Positions 49,297 through 57,620 of a stretch of 64,000 nt of DNA are shown here, in pieces. How positions within the stretch are numbered: position 1 is the stretch's first letter; every line of letters begins with the position of its first letter. Made by a program: the position numbers and the translations under genes. Source of the DNA: Symsagittifera roscoffensis (taxonomy: Eukaryota > Xenacoelomorpha > Acoela > Convolutidae); NCBI RefSeq assembly GCF_963678635.1, contig NC_087063.1:28083649-28147648 (forward strand), in the 5' to 3' direction. The notes under the pieces are model-generated. The model was not told where the DNA came from and searched no databases. It was given only the letters and a program-made list of their open reading frames with translations.

Positions 49297-49414
49297 AAGC
49301 TGGATTTTATACATACAAAAGTTATAACATAAAGTTAAACATACAAAAGTTTGCTAGATCAACTTCAGTTTTGGTTTTTGCAATCTATCAAACAAGAACA
49401 AGTGAAAAATTGGA

Positions 49415-49653
49415 GTAAGTTGGGTATTTTTGTGAATCAATTCTCGCGAAATTTTTCGGCAGTTACTGCAAAACCCAAAAATTTTAAATTCCTAAATGTT
49501 TTCGTGGTTTTAAAGGAAACAATTTTTCTTTGGAACTGATAACTTTTTGCTTTTGTTCTGTTTGTTTTCTTAAAAAATTATAACAATTTTTTTGAAACTT
49601 GAGCTTTAAAACAACATCAAATTTTTTTTTATGTAATTTTGTTTTTGTTTCAG
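49415..49653 (+). other. Predicted 239-bp intron in 5' UTR of the zinc-finger gene
   Basis: The donor GTAAGT at 49415 is a perfect consensus. The acceptor is a T-rich tract ending 'gtttttgtttcag' at 49653. Between the second heat shock element and the donor there is no ATG, so the first ATG after splicing is at 49657, the start of the zinc-finger frame. This is a model from sequence only. Confidence 0.55.
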
Positions 49654-49656
49654 GTG

Positions 49657-50163
49657 ATGGAGTTCAGCTGCAATCTTTGTCCGAAAAGCTACATGAAGAA
49701 ACAGAAGTTGAACGATCACTTGCTGCAAAACCACCAGATAAACGCGAGGAAACGAAAAATTGCCGAGTACAATTGTGGATCTTGTTCTAAAACTTTCACA
49801 GAATGTAAGAATGTGATACGTCACTTGCGATGGAATCATCGATCAACCAAGCCCGCTAAATGTTTTTACTGCCATACCGTTTTTGCTGAAACGAAAAATT
49901 TGCATTCACATATATCGAGTGATCACAACATTCGCGGTAATTCTAAGGAAAATTCGTCGTTCCAACTTCAATTCACGACTGAGCAGCATTCAGCAAAAAA
50001 GTTTTTCCAGTCCTATAGAGTAAAGATTAGAGAGCAGCTTGATTTGATGACTTATATGGAATTGAACAAGTTTAACATTCATATATTTGTGAAAGAAAAA
50101 TGCAAAGAGTTTGGACCTATTAAAGTGCAATTTTCTACCTTCGCCCACCTAATCACCACCTAA
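49657..50163 (+). CDS. C2H2 zinc-finger protein, three fingers, 3' truncated
   Basis: From ATG at 49657 the protein is 168 aa. Three C2H2 fingers follow closely, each C-x2-C-x12-H-x4-H: CNLCPKSY..DHLLQNH (about residues 5-25), CGSCSKTF..RHLRWNH and CFYCHTVF..SHISSDH. A C-terminal part (FQSYRVKIREQLDLMTYMEL, then NKFNIHIFVKEK) has no family I can name. C2H2 fingers usually bind DNA. The start is chosen because the codons before it lie in a likely intron. The frame ends a few codons after the sequence becomes that of the aminopeptidase module ('aatcaccacctaagggcgac', about 50147), so the native C-terminus has been replaced. Two heat shock elements lie upstream. A mobile-element origin is possible but unproven. 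Confidence 0.6.
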   Translation: MEFSCNLCPKSYMKKQKLNDHLLQNHQINARKRKIAEYNCGSCSKTFTECKNVIRHLRWNHRSTKPAKCFYCHTVFAETKNLHSHISSDHNIRGNSKENSSFQLQFTTEQHSAKKFFQSYRVKIREQLDLMTYMELNKFNIHIFVKEKCKEFGPIKVQFSTFAHLITT

Positions 50164-52406
50164 GGGCGACAAAAAACAAGATGCTCCCCTTTCACATTTT
50201 TGTGCTGAGAAATCATATGGACGCACAAAAAGCATTTAATTGCAACTTAGCAACAGTTTTATAGGAAATAGAGTGACTAATTAAGTATCGTTTCAACACA
50301 GAGACGAAGCGGAGCTTCGCATCACTTGCGAACAAAAGCGCAGCAATGCAAACTTGCAAAAAAACAACTGAGATGGAAATTATCATGAAAAACTAAAAAA
50401 AAATTTGGGATTTAAAACATTTTCAGACGGAGTCGAAGCTAAGCTTCGCAAAAATTGCAACACAATGAAGGGAGATAACTGTGAAAAACATGCCTAAAAA
50501 ATTGATTGCAACATCAGCATCGGAACAAAATTAACCAAGCGATGTCCAAGTCGAAATTACACCATACACTAGCAGTGTCTCTTCCAGTTAAAAATTTTTT
50601 CATTCGGAGCTAATTAAAAATGCTTACGTCCCCATTCCTTTCATAACCCAAACGGAAATACAAAAAGTGTTTCGCGCATCAAATGACGTACAAAAAGGCT
50701 AGTACGCCATTATACACTAAGCCGAAACCTACAAAGCCGAAGAAAAAAACAGAAAAAATGAAATTCCAATCAACCGAGTGGTAAAAACTTCATCAAGTTT
50801 AAAACTTGAAAATTTTGTTTCTTTAAAACGCCCCAAACCTAAGATTAGACCACTAAGTAGATTAAAAATAAACCAAATTATTTTCAGCCAAATAAAATTT
50901 TTAAGCAAAACAAAAAATGAAAAAAATGTGAAGGCAAATAAAATTACAAATTGCAAGAAACTTAAGATTCAAACACTAAAAATAACTTTAAACAAAATGG
51001 CGCGCAGCGAAAAAAAACAGTTTCAAGATGTGGCAACTAAGCCGACCATGGTTTCGGCTCAAGATATTTGCATTATTGTCGAAGGAGTATTTTTTATCGT
51101 CTTGAAAAATTTAGTTTTTCAAATAACCTTTAGCCAAGTACCGAACCCGACTAAACCATACTCCACAATATGACCTAGTTTTTTGGCATGCTCGGCTTTC
51201 AATCTCGGTTATAACGATTTCTCAGATCAAAGTTTCTCGAGAAAACTAGGTTTTACGGCTATATTTTCATGTATTTTGAACTTACAAAAGGCTTTTGATT
51301 TTGTCTAATATCACTTTCGTCTAATTTTGTTCCGCCCGTCTAGACAAGTCAGCACCAATTTCAAAAATAAGCTCCACAATCATGATCCAAGCAAATCTGT
51401 TTGAACCAAGAACTTTCTGGGGCTTAAGGCAGATATACAGACATTTTAGTACTAGAACAAAATTTTTCTACGTGTGAGCATTTTAATGTTCTCAATCAAC
51501 AACTGGTGCCCAAATATTCAGTTTCTGATATTGGACCATAATAAACTTGAATTATGTCTTGCGTTTTCTCCAAGAAAGTATCGCTTGCTATAATATCTGT
51601 AGTTGCAATACTCAGCGTTTTTGCGGTCACGGTTTTACTAATTTTTGAATTGAGTGATCTTGCATCCGGTAAAGTTTCCAGTGAAAATTTTGACTTTGAA
51701 TTGCAAACTGTATTCAGTTACAATCGACTTCTAAAAAATAACTTCCCTGTAAAACAGCACATCACTTTGACATATTTTGCAGAAAAAAGGTATTTTAAAG
51801 GAAGCACGATTATGGAACTCAAAAGCGAAGATGAAAAAAAACTATAACCAAATTAGACTTTTCGCATCGATAATTACGATTCAGAAAATTGATGTTTGCA
51901 ATGAAAATGCAAGCCTCGTAAACTCTTTTAAATATCTTGCGAAACACGAAGTTATCATAATCAGAATTGATTTGACAGAAAGAGAGCTTAAATTATTTTT
52001 GAACATTGAATTTTCGACCCAGAAAAGCCCAAAAGGGGCTGAGGACTTTAAAAATAAGAATCAACTAGGCGTCGTCACATTTTTCCAACCATCAAACGCA
52101 CGAACAGTTTTCCCTTCGTTCGATGAACCAAACTTCAGAACAATATTTTCAGTTGATGTTCACGTTGCAAATTCAACTCAAAACGGGCTTGATTTAGTTC
52201 TTTTTAATGCCGCAGAAAAACCCGATGAGTTAGCTCCAAATTCGAATGAAGGAACCTTTTAGTTTTTAGAAACTGTTCCAATTCCTTTTTATTTGGTAGG
52301 ATTCACCATTTTGAAACCATCAGAGTATAGTTTGGTTACGTCTTTCAGCTACGCCAATCGACTGCCAATTCGCGTTTTCAGCGTGACAGGATTAAATTCA
52401 GCGTGA
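50147..52406 (+). repeat. Aminopeptidase module, copy 2 (truncated both ends)
   Basis: This matches 25308-27570 and 52737-54990. Its left end cuts the zinc-finger frame. Its right end is a join inside the M1 exon, where 'gcgtgacaggattaaattc' runs into 'agcgtgacagcattaaatgttaacccg', the start of copy 3. The shared 'gcgtgaca(g)(g/c)attaaat' at the join suggests recombination at a short homology. Confidence 0.85.
51554..52406 (+). pseudogene. M1 aminopeptidase exon, broken copy 2
   Basis: Same start (MSCVFSKK and signal-anchor segment) as copies 1 and 3. Three lesions are visible: a gained A in the run at about 51833-51840 shifts the frame (the other copies have 'gatgaagaaaac' or 'gatgatgaaaac'); a Lys codon is changed to TAG at 52260-52262; and the exon is cut off at 52406, before GGMEQ and HELVH. 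A shadow frame, 51777-52262, continues the aminopeptidase sequence after the frameshift. It can make no enzyme. Confidence 0.9.
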
Positions 52407-55400
52407 CAGCATTAAATGTTAACCCGAAAAACGTCTTTATTTGGATTTGAAAACGCTTGCTAACCGCAAGCGTAAAAAGAATCAATCAAACACACAATAC
52501 CCAATTTGGAGTACCTGGTGGATGAATGAACATTGAGGATGGACGAAAAAACTTTTTGGATGAACATTTTTTCGGATCGAGCTTGGGATGGGTGAACATT
52601 TTTTCTGGTTTTAACAATAAATGTTGTCAATGAGTGAAAAGCGATTTTTTTCGGTTCTACAAAAAAAATAAAGTTCTTGATCTCAGCATGTACTAGAAAA
52701 AATTGCAGTGCGGATCCACCACCTAAGGGCAATCACCACCTAAGGGCGACAAAAAACAAGATGCTCCCCTATCACATTTTTGTGCTGAGAAATCATATGG
52801 ACACACAAAAAGCATTTAATTGCAACTTAGCAACAGTTTTATAGGAAATAGAGTGACTTATTAAGTATCGTTTCAACACAGTGACGAAGCGGAGCTTCGC
52901 ATCACTTGCGAACAAAAGCGCAGTAATGCAAACTTGAAAAAAAACAACTGAGATGGAAATTATCATGAAAAACTATAAAATTTTGGGAAACAAAACATTT
53001 TCAGACGGAGTCGAAGCTAAACTTCGCAAAAATTGCGATACAATGAAGGAAGATAACTGTGAAAAACATGCCTAACAATAGATTGCAACATCAGCATCGG
53101 AACAAAATTAACCAAGCGATGTCAAAGTCGAAATTACACCATACACTAGCAGTATCTCTTCCAGTCAAAATTTTTTCATTCGGAGCTAATTAAAAATGCT
53201 TACGTCCCCATTTCTTTCATAACCCACACAGAAAAACAAAAAGTGTTTCGCGCATCAAATGACGTACAAAAAGGGTAGTACGCCAATAAACACTAAGCCG
53301 AAACCTACAAAGCCGAAACAAAAAACTGAAAAATTGAAATTCCAATCAACCGAGTGGTAAAAACTTCATCAAGTTTAAAACTTGAAAATTGGGCTTCTTT
53401 AAAACGACCCAAACCCAAGATTAGGTCAGTAAGCAGATTAAAAATAAGCCAAATTATTTTCAGCCTTCTAAAGTTTTTAAGCAAACCAAAAAAAATGAAC
53501 AAAATGTGAAGGCAAATAAAATTACAAATTGCAAGAAACTTAAGAATCAAACACTAAAATTAACTTTGAACAAAATGGCGCGCAGCGAAAAAAAAACAAT
53601 TTCAAGATGTGGCAACTAAGCCGACCATGGTTTCGGCTCAGGATATTTGCATTATTGTTGAAGGAGTATTTTTTATCGTCTTAAGAAATTTAGTTTTTCA
53701 AATAACCTTTTGCCAAGTACCGAACCCGACTAAACCATACTCCACAATATGACCCAGTTTATCGGCATGCTCGGCTTCCAATCTCGGGTAAAAGGATTTC
53801 TCAGATCAAAGTTTTTCGAGAAAACTAGGTTTTAGGGCTATATTTTCATGTATTTTGAAATTACAAAAGGCTTTTGATTTTGTCTAATATCACTTTCGTC
53901 TAATTTTGTTCCGCCGGTCTAGACAAGTAACCACCAATTTCAAAAAATAAGCTCCACAACCATGATCCAAGCAAATCTGTTTGAACCAAGAACTTTCTGG
54001 GGCTTAAGGCAGATATACAAACATTTTAGTACTAGAACACAATTCTTCTACCGTGTGAGCATTTTAATGTTCTCAATCAACAACTGGCGCCCAAATATTC
54101 AGTTTCTGATATTGGACCATAATAAACTTGAATTATGTCTTGCGTTTTCTCCAAGAAAGTATCGCTTGCTATAATATCTGTAGTTGCAATACTCAGCGTT
54201 TTTGCGGTCACGGTTTTACTAATTTTTGAATTGAGTGATCTTGCATCCGGTAAATTTTCCAGTGAAAATTTTGACTTTGAATTGCAAACTGTATTCAGTT
54301 ACAATCGACTTCTAAAAAATTACTTCCCTGTAAAACAGCACATCAGTTTGACATATTTTGCAGAAAAGAGGTATTTTAAAGGAAGCACGACTATCGAACT
54401 CAAAAGCGAAGATGAAGAAAACTATAACCAAATTAGACTTTTCGCGTCGAACATTACGATTCAGAAAATTGATGTTCGCACTGAAAATGCAAGCCTCGTA
54501 AACTCTTTTAAATATCTTGCGAAACACGAAGTTATCATAATCAGAATTGATTTGACAGAAAGAGAGCTTAAATTATTTTTGATCATTGAATATTCGACCC
54601 AGAAAAGCCCAAAAGGGGCTGAGGACTTTAAAAATAAGAATCAACTAAGCGTCGTCACATTTTTCCAACCATCAAACGCACGAACAATTTTCCCTTCGTT
54701 CGATGAACCAAACTTCAGAACAATATTTTCAGTTGATGTTCATGTTGCGAATTCAACTGAAAACGGGCTTGATTTAGTTCTTTTTAATGCCGCAGAAAAA
54801 CCCGATGAGTTAGCTTCAAATTCGAATGAAGGAACCTTCAAGTTTTTAGAAACTGTTCCAATTCCTTCTTATTTGGTAGGATTCGCCATTTTGAAATCAT
54901 CAGAGTATAGTTTGATCACGTCTTTCAGCTACGCCAATCGACTGCCAATTCGCGTTTTCAGCGTGACAGGATTAAATTCCACACTGCATCAGCAACTTAG
55001 AGATTCCATTAACTTTTCGCTTGATTACTGTGAGAAAATATTCCATATCGGCTGGAGAATGTCGGACAAACTAGATATTTTGCTCACATGGAGGTTTGCA
55101 GGAGGCATGGAGCAGCCGGGACTGATTCCAATCAGTGCCAGTTACGTAGAAAAACCAGTTGCTCTAATCGGAATTCTTATACACGAGTTGGTTCACCAAT
55201 GGACGGGTAAACTACGTTTGTACACTGCTTTGATTAAATCACACTACAATTTTCCCTTCTAAAAAGTGGCGGAAATTCTAGGGCTCCTTTCCGCTCATCC
55301 CCCCCCCCCCCACAAACATTTGAATTTCTTCACCCCCGCATTTGAATTTCAATATTAACTATTAGAAATACATTTGTTTTTCATACCTTACATCGTAACA

Positions 55401-55495
55401 TCACGCATTCAGGCGTAAGAAAATCAAAACATGGGGGGGGGGTGGAGGTGTAAAAGAGCCGATTTTGGATCTTGTTAACTATTTCCACCGCTAGT
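52407..55495 (+). repeat. Aminopeptidase module, copy 3
   Basis: Full-length counterpart of 24995-28085 in tandem with copy 2 (offset 2,581 at the exon start). It carries a perfect hairpin at 52453-52473 (8-bp arms, loop TAACC). It is interrupted at 55495 by an LTR retrotransposon. Confidence 0.85.
54135..55206 (+). CDS. M1 family aminopeptidase (aminopeptidase N-like), 5' exon, copy 3
   Basis: Same architecture as copy 1: a short cytoplasmic tail, membrane anchor at residues 10-31, beta domain, GGMEQ in the GAMEN position (about 323-327) and HELVHQW (350-356). The donor GTAAAC follows 55206 in the same codon position; the frame otherwise reads to TAA at 55260-55262. It differs from copy 1 at roughly two dozen residues, nearly all in the first ~240, while the catalytic part (about 240-358) differs at a single residue (K/R in IGWKMSDK). 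The open frame and conservative pattern suggest recent function or recent conversion. The downstream exon carrying the third zinc ligand is not visible, and a retrotransposon now sits ~290 bases downstream in the presumed intron. Confidence 0.85.
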
Positions 55496-55904
55496 GGAAC
55501 CTGATCTAAACTACATTTTATGATTGGATAAATTAGATATTTTACCACTGTAAAGTATTTAATATTAACCAATCATGATCCATCTAACTAACAACCCACT
55601 TATTTGTAAGTGCTGGAATTACTTGTAATTTCAGCACCAGAGAGATTTGAATTTAACTTAGAAATTAGTTGACTCTCCAAGAAGACTTCAGCAACCGCAA
55701 TAAACCAGTATACCCTAGATCTATTGAGCCTAGCAGAGACTAGTTAAACACCCTGAGACTAGATAGTATAAGAGTAAGATTAGGATCGGTATTAGACTAA
55801 GAAGTTGCACGAATCTATCCGGCCGAAAATAAGATAGCGTGACGAGCAGACGGTGTAACCTATCCGAAATTACTCTATGAGTTAACCACCTCGGTCCTAA
55901 CTCA
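55495..55904 (+). mobile_element. Probable 5' LTR of Ty3/gypsy element
   Basis: The left boundary comes from comparison with aminopeptidase module copy 1: the two agree up to 'ccaccgcta' and then part, and the new sequence begins (G)TGGAACCTG. The right boundary is set by CA at 55903-55904, two bases before a TGG that could start a primer binding site, giving ~410 bases with TG...CA ends. Inside are an AATAAA at 55699-55704 and a 13-bp hairpin at 55610-55637. The 3' LTR lies outside the window, so the call is not confirmed. Confidence 0.5.
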
Positions 55905-55906
55905 TC

Positions 55907-55921
55907 TGGTGCGACCATAAG
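55907..55921 (+). promoter_or_regulatory. Candidate primer binding site
   Basis: TGGTGCGACCATAAG starts with the TGG that pairs with a tRNA 3' CCA and lies two bases after the proposed LTR end. The tRNA that would match it is not identified by eye. Confidence 0.35.
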
Positions 55922-57152
55922 TCTCGAACAAGACCTTAATAGCTTAGAATTAACCAAAAATAGATTAAAAATTAGACAAAACATTTTTAAAATGTTACAC
56001 GACGATAATTTAATCGAAATGTCTCTACGACTCAATAGATCAAAGCCAATATTCCGAACGATAAGAGAACTACCCGGAATCGGAAGAAGACCTCGAACCA
56101 GAGACGACATACGACAAAGTAGAAACTTACCAAATAGTTATATGATAGTACGGCAAAAGCCAACACAAACTTTTATATTTAGAATCTTATTAGCAATGAA
56201 TTTAGATTTTCATTTGCAAACTTAAATCTTGAAGTCAATCTTCATGATCATTTCAGGCGCTAAACAAAATATTAATATACAATAACGATTGATAAAAAGA
56301 TCTCAGATCGTTCTCCTAAAATTCTGCAGTATTCTATAAAACATATTTGGAAAATATTTATTGAAAATCAAAACAAAAATTAGTAGCATGACAATAAACT
56401 GTTAGTAATCATAAATTATCCAATTGTCCCAGCTTCATCACCTAAAACATAACAGCAATCATAAACTCACTAATATCATTAAAACACTAAATCTTTTCCT
56501 TAAACAAATTTAAACCATTTTAAACTTAAATTCACTTAATTTTCAAATCAGATCATCAAGGCTTATCCTTGGATCTTAATTCATTTTCTATTCAGTTAAA
56601 ATTTAAACTTGATCATCAAGGCCTATCCTTGGATCAAAAAGAACAATTTTGTTCTCCCCCACCCACTTAGCTAGTGTCTAACGACCTCAAACGTCGATTC
56701 ACTATCCAACCCTTTCAAAAAACCCAAGACTAATAGAAATTTTTCAACAAAACTAACCATTCAAATTAGGATAAACAGTGAAAAACTTCGGTTATTCATC
56801 CTTCACTTGAACCCTCCTCTTATCAAGACCCAGGATAAATCGTAGACTTAGTAAGTTTAAAATAGTATCTAACGAACTACTCGCGTTCTAATTATACCTG
56901 AACCTTGTGGATCGATTTACTATTCTCCAACCCTTGAACACAATCACTACCCCTAAGTAAGATTAAGTAAGTTAACACCTTAGCTTATACTAGCCACGAG
57001 AAAGTAAAAATCATTCCTCGGATTCGATATACTTTTCTCTCCGACCCTGAACAAATAGACCCAGGTTAAGCTAACCAAAAAATCGTAAGGACTAACAATT
57101 TAAGAAAATAGAAATCATCTAACAACTTTTTGCATCCGTCATCCTAAACCTT
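55922..57152 (+). other. Gypsy element leader
   Basis: A long 5' leader of ~1.2 kb. A 77-codon Arg-rich frame (55992-56225, IRELPGIGRRPR) is open, but I cannot say it is used. A 25-base phrase 'gatcatcaaggc/ttatccttggatc', which can fold on itself (AAGG/CCTT), occurs at 56545-56569 and 56611-56635. Such paired hairpins would fit an RNA packaging or translation signal; that is inference. Confidence 0.45.
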
Positions 57153-57620
57153 ATGTCATTTAAAAATCTAGGAAACAAACAGACAATCGTTTTGCACAAC
57201 TGTGAAATAGAAAACAAAAAATACGACCTTGTAATCACACCTCACACACAAACAGTTGGATATATTAGAACAAAACGACAAACACTAAAAAGAAAAATAA
57301 TAACTAAACAAAGACAAATAACACGAAAAAGATTTTCCAAAAATAGAAACGCATTTTCAGAATCAGAAGCCAGCAATTTAGACGAACTCTATAAATTAAA
57401 AGAATCTATAGATAAAAATTGTCCCATACACGATCAATTATATTTTTCTGACTCAGAAACAACTTCAAATTCATCAAAAAGAGGAAAAAGACGAATAAAA
57501 AAGCAATATAAACACAAACCAGTACATTTATACAACTGGAATCAACCAATTAGACACATCGATAATTACCTATTAACAGTCATTAAACGAAAAAATGAGC
57601 CAAACACACACTCCAAGTGA
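57153..57620 (+). CDS. Small basic ORF upstream of and overlapping gag
   Basis: 155 codons from ATG at 57153 to TGA, overlapping the first 26 bases of gag in another frame. The protein is rich in Lys/Arg (KRGKRRIKKQYKHK near residue 110; RKRFSKNR) with Ser/Glu-rich stretches between. I recognise no family. It lies where gypsy-type elements normally have only leader. It could be an accessory protein, an N-terminal part of Gag reached by frameshifting (gag is in the +1 frame), or a decayed piece. Confidence 0.5.
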   Translation: MSFKNLGNKQTIVLHNCEIENKKYDLVITPHTQTVGYIRTKRQTLKRKIITKQRQITRKRFSKNRNAFSESEASNLDELYKLKESIDKNCPIHDQLYFSDSETTSNSSKRGKRRIKKQYKHKPVHLYNWNQPIRHIDNYLLTVIKRKNEPNTHSK

